Source: Cyprinodon diabolis (lineage: Eukaryota; Chordata; Actinopteri; Cyprinodontiformes; Cyprinodontidae). Taken from it: a stretch of DNA of 64,000 nt. The DNA lies in contig CM060065.1 of NCBI GenBank assembly GCA_030533445.1, positions 3,708,341 to 3,772,340 of the forward strand. Reading direction: 5' to 3'. The position numbers and the translations under genes are program-made. Under the pieces are notes generated by a model. It worked only from the letters and a program-made list of their open reading frames with translations, was not told the origin of the DNA and did no database searches. Below are positions 35,429 through 48,801 of this stretch, piece by piece; positions within the stretch are counted from its first letter, which is position 1; the number at the start of each line of letters is the position of its first letter.

Positions 35429-38136
35429 GCGGTAGCCACCATCAGCTACTCCGATGTCAGGCTCTGTTGGCAGCAGCGGGCACGATCAGCCACTCCGATG
35501 TCAGGCTGTCGGCAGCAGCGGGCACGATCAGCCACTCCGATGTCAGGCTCTGCCGGCACCATCAGCCACTCCGATGTCAGGCTCTGTCGGCACCATCAGC
35601 CACTGCGATGTCAGGCTCTGTCGGCACCATCAGCCACTCCGATGTCAGGCTGTCGGCAGCAGCGGGCACGATCAGCTACTCCGATGTCAAGCTCTGCCGG
35701 CACCATCAGCCACTCCGATGTCAGGCTCTGTCGGCACCATCAGCCACTCCGATGTCAGGCTCTGTCGGCACCATCAGCCACTCCGATGTCAGGCTGTCGG
35801 TAGCAGCGGGCACGATCAGCTACTCCGATGTCAAGCTCTGCCGGCACCATCAGCCACTCCGATGTCAGGCTCTGCCGGCAGCAGTAGCCACCATCAGCCA
35901 CTCCGAAGTCAGGCTCTGTCGGCAGCAGTGGGCACCGTCATCCACTCCGATGTCAGGCTCTGTCGGCACCATCAGCCACTCCGATGTCAGGCTCTGCCGG
36001 CAACAGTAGCCACCATCAGCTACTCCGATGTCAGGCTCTGTCGGCACCATCAGCCACTCCGATGTCAGGCACTGTCGGCAACAGTAGCCACCATCAGCTA
36101 CTCCGATGTCAGGCTCTGTTGGCAGCAGTAGCCACCATCAGCCACTCCGATGTCAGGCTCTGCCGGCAGCAGCGGACACCATCAGCCACTCCGATGTCAG
36201 GCTCTGTCGGCAGCAGTGGGCACCATCAGCCACTCCGATGTCAGGCTCTGCCGCCAGCAGCGGACACCATCAGCCACTCCGATGTCAGGCTCTGCCGGCA
36301 GCAGTGGGCACCATCAGCCACTCCGATGTCAGGCTCTGCCGGCAGCAGCGGACACCATCAGCCACTCCGATGTCAGGCTCTGTCGGCAGCAGCGGGCACC
36401 ATCAGCCACTCCGATGTCAGGCTCTGTCGGCAGCAGCGGGCACCATCAGCCACTCCGATGTCAGGCTCTGCCGGCAGCAGCGGGCACCATCAGCCACTCC
36501 GATGTCAGGGCTCTGCCGGCAGCAGCGGGCACCATCAGCCACTCCGATGTCAGGCTCTGTCGGCCCTCTGTCGGCAGCAGCGGGCACCATCAGCTACTCC
36601 GATGTCAGGCTCTGTTGGCAGCAGTAGCCACCATCAGCCACTTCGATGTCAGGCTCTGTCGGCAGCAGCGTGCACCATCAGCCACTCCGATGTCAGGCTC
36701 TGCCGGCAGCAGCGGGCAGCCACTCCGATGTCAGGGCTCTGTCGACAGTAGCGGGCACCATCAGCCACTCCGATGTCAGGCTCTGTCGGCAGCAGCGGGC
36801 ACCATCAGCCACTCCGATGTCAGGGCTCTGCCGGCAGCAGCGGGCACCATCAGCCACTCCGATGTCAGGCTCTGCCGGCAGCAGCGGGCACCATCAGCCA
36901 CTCCAATGTCAGGGCTCTGCCGGCAGCAGCGTGCACCATCAGCCACTCCGATGTCAGGCTCTGCCGGCAGCAGCGGGCAGCCACTCCGATGTCAGGGCTC
37001 TGTCGACAGCAGCGGGCACCATCAGCCACTCCGATGTCAGGCTGTCGGCAGCAGCGGGCACCATCAGCCACTCCGATGTCAGGCTCTGCCGGCACCAACA
37101 GCCACTCCGATGTCAGGCTCTGCCGGCAGCAGTAGCCACCATCAGCCACTCCGATGTCAGGCTCTGTCGGCACCATCAGCCACTCCGATGTCAGGCTCTG
37201 CCGGCAACAGTAGCCCCAATCAGCTACTCCGATGTCAGGCTCTGTCGGCACCATCAGCCACTCCGATGTCAGGCTCTGCCGGCAGCAGTAGCCACCATCA
37301 GCCACTCCGATGTCAGGCTCTGTTGGCAGCAGTAGCCACCATCAGCCACTCCGATGTCAGGCTCTGTTGGCAGCAGTAGCTACCATCAGCCACTCTGATG
37401 TCAGGCTCTGTCGGCAGCAGTGGGCACCATCAGCCACTCCGATGTCAGGCTCTGTTGGCACCATCAGCCACTCCGATGTCAGGCTCTGTCGGCAGCAGCG
37501 GGCACCATCAGCCACTCCGATGTCAGGCTCTGCAGGCAGCAGCGGGCACCATCAGCCACTCCGATGTCAGTCTCTGTCGGCAGCAGTAGCAACCGTCAGC
37601 CACTCCGATGTCAGGCTCTGCCGGCAGCAGTAGCCAACATAAGCCACTCCGATGTCAGGCTCTGTCGGCAGCAGCAGGCACCATCAGCCACTCCGATGTC
37701 AGGCTCTGCCGGCAGCAGCGGGCACCATCAGCCACTCCGATGTCAGACTCTGTCGGCAGCAGTAGCCACCGTCAGCCACTCCGATGTCAGGGCTCTGTCG
37801 GCAGCAGTAGCCACCATCTGCCACTCCGATGTCAGGCTCTGCCGGCAGCAGTAGCCAACATCAGCCACTCCGATGTTAGGCTCTGCCGGCAGCAGTAGCC
37901 ACCATCAGCCACTCCGATGTCAGGCTCTGCCGGCAGCAGTAGCCAACATCAGCCACTCCGATGTCAGGCTCTGTCGGCAGCAGTAGCCACCATCAGCCAC
38001 TCCGATGTCAGGCTCTGCCGGCAGCAGTAGCCAACATCAGCCATTCCGATGTCAGGCTCTGTCGGCAGCAGTAGCCACCATCAGCCACTCCGATGTCAGG
38101 CTCTGCCGGCAGCGGTAGCCACCATCAGCCACTCCG
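35429..38136 (+). repeat. 2.8-kb tandem duplication, copy 2
   Basis: This is the head-to-tail copy of 32613-35428. It has the same 42/34-base block (to about 35870), the CGGACACC block, the 55-base unit near 36560, the 38-base GGGCAGCCACTCC units near 36715 and 36980, the CACCAACAGCC unit near 37095, the CCCCAATCAGC unit near 37213, and the GTCAGTCTCTG unit at 37566. Private changes include CTCCGAAGTC near 35905, CGCCAGCAG near 36251 and GATGTTAGG near 37875. No gene was seen. Confidence 0.9.
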
Positions 38137-38874
38137 ATGTCAGGCTCTGTCGGCAGCAGTAGCCACCATCAGCCACTCCGATGTCAGGCTCTGTTGGCAG
38201 CAGTAGCCACCATCAGCCACTCCGATGTCAGGCTCTGTCGGCAGCAGTGGGCACCATCAACCACTCCGATGTCAGGCTCTGCCGGCAGCAGCGGACACCA
38301 TCAGCCACTCCGATGTCAGGCTCTGCCGGCAGCAGTAGCTACCATCAGCCACTCTGATGTCAGGCTCTGTCGGCAGCAGTGGGCACCATCAGCCACTCCG
38401 ATGTCAGGCTCTGTCGGCACCATCAGCCACTCCGATGTCAGGCTCTGTCGGCAGCAGCGGGCACCATCAGCCACTCCGATGTCAGGCTCTGTTGGCAGCA
38501 GTAGCCACCATCAGCCACTCTGATGTCAGGCTCTGTCGGCAGCAGTAGCCACCATCAGCCACTCCGATGTCAGGCTCTGTTGGCAGCAGTAGCCACCATC
38601 AGCCACTCCGATGTCAGGCTCTGTCGGCAGCAGTGGGCACCATCAACCACTCCGATGTCAGGCTCTGCCGGCAGCAGCGGACACCATCAGCCACTCCGAT
38701 GTCAGGCTCTGCCGGCAGCAGTAGCTACCATCAGCCACTCTGATGTCAGGCTCTGTCGGCAGCAGTGGGCACCATCAGCCACTCCGATGTCAGGCTCTGT
38801 CGGCACCATCAGCCACTCCGATGTCAGGCTCTGTCGGCAGCAGCGGGCACCATCAGCCACTCCGATGTCAGGCT
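38137..38874 (+). repeat. 386-bp tandem duplication
   Basis: Copy 1 (38137-38522) and copy 2 (38523-38874, slightly truncated) lie head to tail at offset 386, which equals eight 44-base units plus one 34-base unit. CATCAACCACTCC, CGGACACC, TAGCTACC and CACTCTGATG variants recur in order. The right break is where GTTGGCAGC (38490) is replaced by GCAGGCAGC (38876). Confidence 0.9.
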
Positions 38875-40596
38875 CTGCAGGCAGCAGCGGGCACCATCAG
38901 CCACTCCGATGTCAGTCTCTGTCGGCAGCAGTAGCCACCGTCAGCCACTCCGATGTCAGGCTCTGCCGGCAGCAGTAGCCAACATAAGCCACTCCGATGT
39001 CAGGCTCTGTCGGCAGCAGCAGGCACCATCAGCCACTCCGATGTCAGGCTCTGCCGGCAGCAGCGGGCACCATCAGCCACTCCGATGTCAGACTCTGTCG
39101 GCAGCAGTAGCCACCGTCAGCCACTCCGATGTCAGGGCTCTGTCGGCAGCAGTAGCCACCATCTGCCACTCCGATGTCAGGCTCTGCCGGCAGCAGTAGC
39201 CAACATCAGCCACTCCGATGTCAGGCTCTACCGGCAGCAGTAGCCACCATCAGCCACTCCGATGTCAGGCTCTGCCGGCAGCAGTAGCCAACATCAGCCA
39301 CTCCGATGTCAGGCTCTGTCGGCAGCAGTAGCCACCATCAGCCACTCCGATGTCAGGCTCTGCCGGCAGCAGTAGCCAACATCAGCCATTCCGATGTCAG
39401 GCTCTGTCGGCAGCAGTAGCCACCATCAGCCACTCCGATGTCAGGCTCTGCCGGCAGCGGTAGCCACCATCAGCCACTCCGATGTCAGGCTCTGTCGGCA
39501 GCAGTAGCCACCATCAGCCACTCCGATGTCAGGCTCTGTTGGCAGCAGTAGCCACCATCAGCCACTCTGATGTCAGGCTCTGTCGGCAGCAGTAGCCACC
39601 ATCAGCCACTCCGATGTCAGGCTCTGTTGGCAGCAGTAGCCACCATCAGCCACTCCGATGTCAGGCTCTGTTGGCAGCAGTAGCCACCATCAGCCACTCC
39701 GATGTCAGGCTCTGTTGGCAGCAGTAGCCACCATCAGCCACTCCGATGTCAGGCTCTGCCGGCAGCAGCGGACACCATCAGCCACTCCGATGTCAGGCTC
39801 TGTCGGCAGCAGTGGGCACCATCAACCACTCCGATGTCAGGCTCTGCCGGCAGCAGCGGACACCATCAGCCACTCCGATGTCAGGCTCTGCCGGCAGCAG
39901 TGGGCACCATCAGCCACTCCGATGTCAGGCTCTGCCGGCAGCAGCGGACACCATCAGCCACTCCGATGTCAGGCTCTGTCGGCAGCAGCGGGCACCATCA
40001 GCCACTCCGATGTCAGGCTCTGTCGGCAGCAGCGGGCACCATCAGCCACTCCGATGTCAGGGCTCTGCCGGCAGCAGCGGGCACCATCAGCCACTCCGAT
40101 GTCAGGCTCTGTCGGCCCTCTGTCGGCAGCAGCGGGCACCATCAGCTACTCCGATGTCAGGCTCTGTTGGCAGCAGTAGCCACCATCAGCCACTTCGATG
40201 TCAGGCTCTGTCGGCAGCAGCGGGCACCATCAGGCACTCCGATGTCAGGCTCTGCCGGCAGCAGTTGCCACCATCAGCCACTCCGATGTCAGGCTCTGTC
40301 GGCAGCAGTAGCCACCATAAGCCACTCCGATGTCAGGCTCTGCCGGCAGCAGTAGCCAACATCAGCCATTCCGATGTCAGGCTCTGTCGGCAGCAGCGGG
40401 CACCATCAGCCACTCCGATGTCAGGGCTCTGCCGGCAGCAGCGTGCACCATCAGCCACTCCGATGTCAGGCTCTGCCGGCAGCAGCGGGCAGCCACTCCG
40501 ATGTCAGGGCTCTGTCGACAGCAGCGGGCACCATCAGCCACTCCAATGTCAGGCTCTGTCGGCAGCAGCGGGCACCATCAGCCACTCCGATGTCAG
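38875..40596 (+). repeat. T-type run followed by CGGACACC/38-bp module
   Basis: From 38875 to about 39650 the order repeats 37530-38200 at offset 1,345: GTCAGTCTCTG at 38911, CATAAGCC, GTCAGACTC, CACCATCTGCC, CATTCCGATG. From about 39700 the CGGACACC block, a 55-base unit near 40110, and a 38-base GGGCAGCCACTCC unit near 40490 resemble 33.3-34.0 and 36.1-36.7 kb. A GCAGTTGCC variant near 40263 is private. No gene was seen. Confidence 0.82.
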
Positions 40597-43500
40597 GGCT
40601 CTGCCGGCAGCAGCGGGCACCATCAGCCACTCCGATGTCAGGCTCTGTCGGCAGCAGCGGGCACCATCAGCCACTCCGATGTCAGGCTCTGCCGGCAGCA
40701 GCGGGCAGCCACTCCGATGTCAGGGCTCTGTCGACAGCAGCGGGCACCATCAGCCACTCCGATGTCAGGCTGTCGGCAGCAGCGGGCACCATCAGCCACT
40801 CCGATGTCAGGCTCTGCCGGCACCAACAGCCACTCCGATGTCAGGCTCTGCCGGCAGCAGTAGCCACCATCAGCCACTCCGATGTCAGGCTCTGTCGGCA
40901 CCATCAGCCACTCCGATGTCAGGCTCTGCCGGCAACAGTAGCCACCATCAGCTACTCCGATGTCAGGCTCTGTCGGCACCATCAGCTACTCCGATGTCAG
41001 GCTCTGCCGGCAGCAGTAGCCACCATCAGCCACTCCGATGTCAGGCTCTGTTGGCAGCAGTAGCCACCATCAGCCACTCCGATGTCAGGCTCTGTTGGCA
41101 GCAGTAGCTACCATCAGCCACTTTGATGTCAGGCTCTGTCGGCAGCAGTGGGCACCATCAGCCACTCCGATGTCAGGCTCTGTCGGCACCATCAGCCACT
41201 CCGATGTCAGGCTCTGTCGGCAGCAGCGGGCACCATCAGCCACTCCGATGTCAGGCTCTGCAGGCAGCAGCGGGCACCATCAGCCACTCCGATGTCAGTC
41301 TCTGTCGGCAGCAGTAGCCACCGTCAGCCACTCCGATGTCAGGCTCTGCCGGCAGCAGTAGCCAACATAAGCCACTCCGATGTCAGGCTCTGTCGGCAGC
41401 AGCAGGCACCATCAGCCACTCCGATGTCAGGCTCTGCCGGCAGCAGCGGGCACCATCAGCCACTCCGATGTCAGACTCTGTCGGCAGCAGTAGCCACCGT
41501 CAGCCACTCCGATGTCAGGGCTCTGTCGGCAGCAGTAGCCACCATCTGCCACTCCGATGTCAGGCTCTGCCGGCAGCAGTAGCCAACATCAGCCACTCCG
41601 ATGTCAGGCTCTGCCGGCAGCAGTAGCCACCATCAGCCACTCCGATGTCAGGCTCTGCCGGCAGCAGTAGCCAACATCAGCCACTCCGATGTCAGGCTCT
41701 GTCGGCAGCAGTAGCCACCATCAGCCACTCCGATGTCAGGCTCTGCCGGCAGCAGTAGCCAACATCAGCCATTCCGATGTCAGGCTCTGTCGGCAGCAGT
41801 AGCCACCATCAGCCACTCCGATGTCAGGCTCTGCCGGCAGCGGTAGCCACCATCAGCCACTCCGATGTCAGGCTCTGTCGGCAGCAGTAGCCACCATCAG
41901 CCACTCCGATGTCAGGCTCTGTTGGCAGCAGTAGCCACGATCAGCCACTCCGATGTCAGGCTGTCGGCAGCAGCGGGCACGATCAGCCACTCCGATGTCA
42001 GGCTCTGCCGGCACCATCAGCCACTCCGATGTCAGGCTCTGTCGGCACCATCAGCCACTGCGATGTCAGGCTCTGTCGGCACCATCAGACACTCCGATGT
42101 CAGGCTGTCGGCAGCAGCGGGCACGATCAGCTACTCCGATGTCAAGCTCTGCCGGCACCATCAGCCACTCCGATGTCAGGCTCTGTCGGCACCATCAGCC
42201 ACTCCGATGTCAGGCTCTGTCGGCACCATCAGCCACTCCGATGTCAGGCTGTCGGTAGCAGCGGGCACGATCAGCTACTCCGATGTCAAGCTCTGCCGGC
42301 ACCATCAGCCACTCCGATGTCAGGCTCTGTCGGCACCATCAGCCACTGCGATGTCAGGCTCTGCCGGCAGCAGTAGCCACCATCAGCCACTCCGATGTCA
42401 GGCTCTGCCGGCACCATCAGCCACTCCGATGTCAGGCTCTGTCGGCACCATCAGCCACTGCGATGTCAGGCTCTGTCGGCACCATCAGACACTCCGATGT
42501 CAGGCTGTCGGCAGCAGCGGGCACGATCAGCTACTCCGATGTCAAGCTCTGCCGGCACCATCAGCCACTCCGATGTCAGGCTCTGTCGGCACCATCAGCC
42601 ACTCCGATGTCAGGCTGTCGGTAGCAGCGGGCACGATCAGCTACTCCGATGTCAAGCTCTGCCGGCACCATCAGCCACTCCGATGTCAGGCTCTGTCGGC
42701 ACCATCAGCCACTGCGATGTCAGGCTCTGCCGGCAGCAGTAGCCACCATCAGCTACTCCGATGTCAGAATCTGTCGGCACCATCAGCCACTCCGATGTCA
42801 TGCTCTGCCGGCAGCAGCGGACACCATCAGCCACTCCGATGTCAGGCTTTGTCGGCAGCAGCGGGCACCATCAGCCACTCCGATGTCAGGCTCTGATGGC
42901 AGCAGCGGGCACCATCAGCCACTCCGATGTCAGGCTCTGCCGGCAGCAGCGGGCACCATCAGCCACTCCGATGTCAGGCTCTGTCGGCCCTCTGTCGGCA
43001 GCAGCGGGCACCATCAGCTACTCCGATGTCAGGCTCTGTTGGCAGCAGTAGCCACCATCAGCCACTTCGATGTCAGGCTCTGTCGGCAGCAGCGGGCACC
43101 ATCAGGCACTCCGATGTCAGGCTCTGCCGGCAGCAGCGTGCACCATCAGCCACTCCGATGTCAGGCTCTGCCGGCAGCAGCGGGCAGCCACTCCGATGTC
43201 AGGGCTCTGTCGACAGCAGCGGGCACCATCAGCCACTCCGATCTCAGGCTCTGTCGGCAGCAGCGGGCACCATCAGCCACTCCGATGTCAGGCTGTCGGC
43301 AGCAGCGGGCACCATCAGCCACTCCGATGTCAGGCTCTGCCGGCACCAACAGCCACTCCGATGTCAGGCTCTGTCGGCACCATCAGCCACTGCGATGTCA
43401 GGCTCTGCCGGCAGCAGTGGGCACCATCAGCCACTCCGATGTCAGGCTCTGTCGGCACCATCAGCCACTCCGATGTCAGGCTCTGTCGGCAGCAGTGGGC

Positions 43501-44714
43501 ACCATCAGCCACTCCGATGTCAGGCTCTGTCGGCACCATCAGCCACTCCGATGTCAGGCTCTGCCGGCAACAGTAGCCACCATCAGCTACTCCGATGTCA
43601 GGCTCTGTCGGCACCATCAGCCACTGCGATGTCAGGCTCTGCCGGCAGCAGTAGCCACCATCAGCCACTCCGATGTCAGGCTCTGTTGGCAGCAGTAGCC
43701 ACCATCAGCTACTCCGATGTCAGGCTCTGTCGGCACCATCAGCCACTCTGATGTCAGGCTCTGTCGGCAGCAGTGGGCACCATCAGCCACTCCGATGTCA
43801 GGCTCCGTCGGCACCATCAGCCACTCCGATGTCAGGCTCTGTCGGCAGCAGCGGGCACCATCAGCCACTCCGATGTCAGGCTCTGCAGGCAGCAGCGGGC
43901 ACCATCAGCCACTCCGATGTCAGGCTCTGTCGGCAGCAGTAGCCACCGTCAGCCACTCCGATGTCAGGCTCTGCCGGCAGCAGTAGCCAACATAAGCCAC
44001 TCCGATGTCAGGCTCTGTCGGCAGCAGCAGGCACCATCAGCCACTCCGATGTCAGGCTCTGCCGGCAGCAGTAGCCAACATCAGCCACTCCGATGTCAGG
44101 CTCTGCCGGCAGCAGTAGCCAACATCAGCCACTCCGATGTCAGGCTCTGTCGGCAGCAGTAGCCACCATCTGCCACTCCGATGTCAGGCTCTGCCGGCAG
44201 CAGTAGCCAACATCAGCCACTCCGATGTCAGGCTCTGCCGGCAGCAGTAGCCACCATCAGCCACTCCGATGTCAGGCTCTGCCGGCAGCAGTAGCCAACA
44301 TCAGCCACTCCGATGTCAGGCTCTGTCGGCAGCAGTAGCCACCATCAGCCACTCCGATGTCAGGCTCTGCCGGCAGCAGTAGCCAACATCAGCCATTCCG
44401 ATGTCAGGCTCTGTCGGCAGCAGTAGCCACCATCAGCCACTCCGATGTCAGGCTCTGCCGGCAGCAGTAGCCACCATCAGCCACTCCGATGTCAGGCTCT
44501 GTCGGCAGCAGTAGCCACCATCAGCCACTCCGATGTCAGGCTCTGTTGGCAGCAGTAGCCACCATCAGCCACTCCGATGTCAGGCTCTGTTGGCAGCAGT
44601 AGCCACCATCAGCCACTCCGATGTCAGGCTCTGTCGGCAGCAGTAGCCACCATCAGCCACTCCGATGTCAGGCTCTGTTGGCAGCAGTAGCCACCATCAG
44701 CCACTCCGATGTCA
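40597..44714 (+). repeat. 4.1-kb tandem duplication, copy 1
   Basis: This is the largest head-to-tail duplication seen. It matches 44715-48801 with an offset of 4,118 at the left. The offset is 3,986 after about 41470 (copy 2 lacks 132 bases, three units), 4,020 after about 42600 (copy 2 gains one 34-base unit), and 4,030 after about 43730 (a 34-base unit here is 44 bases there). Inside it a 400-base subrepeat of 34- and 42-base units places CATCAGACACTCC at about 42084 and 42484. The variants GATGTCAGAATC, GATGTCATGCTC and CTGATGGC at 42765-42900 occur in both copies. Confidence 0.93.
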
Positions 44715-47700
44715 GGCTCTGCCGGCAGCAGCGGGCACCATCAGCCACTCCGATGTCAGGCTCTGTCGGCAGCAGCGGGCACCATCAGCCACTCCGATGT
44801 CAGGCTCTGCCGGCAGCAGCGGGCAGCCACTCCGATGTCAGGGCTCTGTCGACAGCAGCGGGCACCATCAGCCACTCCGATGTCAGGCTGTCGGCAGCAG
44901 CGGGCACCATCAGCCACTCCGATGTCAGGCTCTGCCGGCACCAACAGCCACTCCGATGTCAGGCTCTGCCGGCAGCAGTAGCCACCATCAGCCACTCCGA
45001 TGTCAGGCTCTGTCGGCACCATCAGCCACTCCGATGTCAGGCTCTGCCGGCAACAGTAGCCACCATCAGCTACTCCGATGTCAGGCTCTGTCGGCACCAT
45101 CAGCCACTCCGATGTCAGGCTCTGCCGGCAGCAGTAGCCACCATCAGCCACTCCGATGTCAGGCTCTGTTGGCAGCAGTAGCCACCATCAGCCACTCCGA
45201 TGTCAGGCTCTGTTGGCAGCAGTAGCTACCATCAGCCACTTTGATGTCAGGCTCTGTCGGCAGCAGTGGGCACCATCAGCCACTCCGATGTCAGGCTCTG
45301 TCGGCACCATCAGCCACTCCGATGTCAGGCTCTGTCGGCAGCAGCGGGCACCATCAGCCACTCCGATGTCAGGCTCTGCAGGCAGCAGCGGGCACCATCA
45401 GCCACTCCGATGTCAGGCTCTGCCGGCAGCAGCGGGCACCATCAGCCACTCCGATGTCAGACTCTGTCGGCAGCAGTAGCCACCGTCAGCCACTCCGATG
45501 TCAGGGCTCTGTCGGCAGCAGTAGCCACCATCTGCCACTCCGATGTCAGGCTCTGCCGGCAGCAGTAGCCAACATCAGCCACTCCGATGTCAGGCTCTGC
45601 CGGCAGCAGTAGCCACCATCAGCCACTCCGATGTCAGGCTCTGCCGGCAGCAGTAGCCAACATCAGCCACTCCGATGTCAGGCTCTGTCGGCAGCAGTAG
45701 CCACCATCAGCCACTCCGATGTCAGGCTCTGCCGGCAGCAGTAGCCAACATCAGCCATTCCGATGTCAGGCTCTGTCGGCAGCAGTAGCCACCATCAGCC
45801 ACTCCGATGTCAGGCTCTGCCGGCAGCGGTAGCCACCATCAGCCACTCCGATGTCAGGCTCTGTCGGCAGCAGTAGCCACCATCAGCCACTCCGATGTCA
45901 GGCTCTGTTGGCAGCAGTAGCCACGATCAGCCACTCCGATGTCAGGCTGTCGGCAGCAGCGGGCACGATCAGCCACTCCGATGTCAGGCTCTGCCGGCAC
46001 CATCAGCCACTCCGATGTCAGGCTCTGTCGGCACCATCAGCCACTGCGATGTCAGGCTCTGTCGGCACCATCAGACACTCCGATGTCAGGCTGTCGGCAG
46101 CAGCGGGCACGATCAGCTACTCCGATGTCAAGCTCTGCCGGCACCATCAGCCACTCCAATGTCAGGCTCTGTCGGCACCATCAGCCACTCCGATGTCAGG
46201 CTCTGTCGGCACCATCAGCCACTCCGATGTCAGGCTGTCGGTAGCAGCGGGCACGATCAGCTACTCCGATGTCAAGCTCTGCCGGCACCATCAGCCACTC
46301 CGATGTCAGGCTCTGTCGGCACCATCAGCCACTGCGATGTCAGGCTCTGCCGGCAGCAGTAGCCACCATCAGCCACTCCGATGTCAGGCTCTGCCGGCAC
46401 CATCAGCCACTCCGATGTCAGGCTCTGTCGGCACCATCAGCCACTGCGATGTCAGGCTCTGTCGGCACCATCAGACACTCCGATGTCAGGCTGTCGGCAG
46501 CAGCGGGCACGATCAGCTACTCCGATGTCAAGCTCTGCCGGCACCATCAGCCACTCCGATGTCAGGCTCTGTCGGCACCATCAGCCACTCCGATGTCAGG
46601 CTCTGTCGGCACCATCAGCCACTCCGATGTCAGGCTGTCGGTAGCAGCGGGCACGATCAGCTACTCCGATGTCAAGCTCTGCCGGCACCATCAGCCACTC
46701 CGATGTCAGGCTCTGTCGGCACCATCAGCCACTGCGATGTCAGGCTCTGCCGGCAGCAGTAGCCACCATCAGCTACTCCGATGTCAGAATCTGTCGGCAC
46801 CATCAGCCACTCCGATGTCATGCTCTGCCGGCAGCAGCGGACACCATCAGCCACTCCGATGTCAGGCTTTGTCGGCAGCAGCGGGCACCATCAGCCACTC
46901 CGATGTCAGGCTCTGATGGCAGCAGCGGGCACCATCAGCCACTCCGATGTCAGGCTCTGCCGGCAGCAGCGGGCACCATCAGCCACTCCGATGTCAGGCT
47001 CTGTCGGCCCTCTGTCGGCAGCAGCGGGCACCATCAGCTACTCCGATGTCAGGCTCTGTTGGCAGCAGTAGCCACCATCAGCCACTTCGATGTCAGGCTC
47101 TGTCGGCAGCAGCGGGCACCATCAGGCACTCCGATGTCAGGCTCTGCCGGCAGCAGCGTGCACCATCAGCCACTCCGATGTCAGGCTCTGCCGGCAGCAG
47201 CGGGCAGCCACTCCGATGTCAGGGCTCTGTCGACAGCAGCGGGCACCATCAGCCACTCCGATCTCAGGCTCTGTCGGCAGCAGCGGGCACCATCAGCCAC
47301 TCCGATGTCAGGCTGTCGGCAGCAGCGGGCACCATCAGCCACTCCGATGTCAGGCTCTGCCGGCACCAACAGCCACTCCGATGTCAGGCTCTGTCGGCAC
47401 CATCAGCCACTGCGATGTCAGGCTCTGCCGGCAGCAGTGGGCACCATCAGCCACTCCGATGTCAGGCTCTGTCGGCACCATCAGCCACTCCGATGTCAGG
47501 CTCTGTCGGCAGCAGTGGGCACCATCAGCCACTCCGATGTCAGGCTCTGTCGGCACCATCAGCCACTCCGATGTCAGGCTCTGCCGGCAACAGTAGCCAC
47601 CATCAGCTACTCCGATGTCAGGCTCTGTCGGCACCATCAGCCACTGCGATGTCAGGCTCTGCCGGCAGCAGTAGCCACCATCAGCCACTCCGATGTCAGG

Positions 47701-48801
47701 CTCTTTTGGCAGCAGTAGCCACCATCAGCCACTCCGATGTCAGGCTCTGTTGGCAGCAGTAGCTACCATCAGCCACTCTGATGTCAGGCTCTGTCGGCAG
47801 CAGTGGGCACCATCAGCCACTCCGATGTCAGGCTCCGTCGGCACCATCAGCCACTCCGATGTCAGGCTCTGTCGGCAGCAGCGGGCACCATCAGCCACTC
47901 CGATGTCAGGCTCTGCAGGCAGCAGCGGGCACCATCAGCCACTCCGATGTCAGGCTCTGTCGGCAGCAGTAGCCACCGTCAGCCACTCCGATGTCAGGCT
48001 CTGCCGGCAGCAGTAGCCAACATAAGCCACTCCGATGTCAGGCTCTGTCGGCAGCAGCAGGCACCATCAGCCACTCCGATGTCAGGCTCTGCCGGCAGCA
48101 GTAGCCAACATCAGCCACTCCGATGTCAGGCTCTGCCGGCAGCAGTAGCCAACATCAGCCACTCCGATGTCAGGCTCTGTCGGCAGCAGTAGCCACCATC
48201 TGCCACTCCGATGTCAGGCTCTGCCGGCAGCAGTAGCCAACATCAGCCACTCCGATGTCAGGCTCTGCCGGCAGCAGTAGCCACCATCAGCCACTCCGAT
48301 GTCAGGCTCTGCCGGCAGCAGTAGCCAACATCAGCCACTCCGATGTCAGGCTCTGTCGGCAGCAGTAGCCACCATCAGCCACTCCGATGTCAGGCTCTGC
48401 CGGCAGCAGTAGCCAACATCAGCCATTCCGATGTCAGGCTCTGTCGGCAGCAGTAGCCACCATCAGCCACTCCGATGTCAGGCTCTGCCGGCAGCAGTAG
48501 CCACCATCAGCCACTCCGATGTCAGGCTCTGTCGGCAGCAGTAGCCACCATCAGCCACTCCGATGTCAGGCTCTGTTGGCAGCAGTAGCCACCATCAGCC
48601 ACTCCGATGTCAGGCTCTGTTGGCAGCAGTAGCCACCATCAGCCACTCCGATGTCAGGCTCTGTCGGCAGCAGTAGCCACCATCAGCCACTCCGATGTCA
48701 GGCTCTGTTGGCAGCAGTAGCCACCATCAGCCACTCCGATGTCAGGCTCTGCCGGCAGCAGCGGGCACCATCAGCCACTCCGATGTCAGGCTCTGTCGGC
48801 A
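44715..48801 (+). repeat. 4.1-kb tandem duplication, copy 2
   Basis: This copy begins at 44715, where the match to 40597 starts, and diverges from the start of a third period at 48802 (CACC against CAGC). All landmark variants of copy 1 recur in order. Differences noted besides the three length changes are CACTCCAATG near 46155 and CTCTTTTGGC near 47702. The 349- and 303-codon forward frames here are repeat-derived. Confidence 0.93.
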
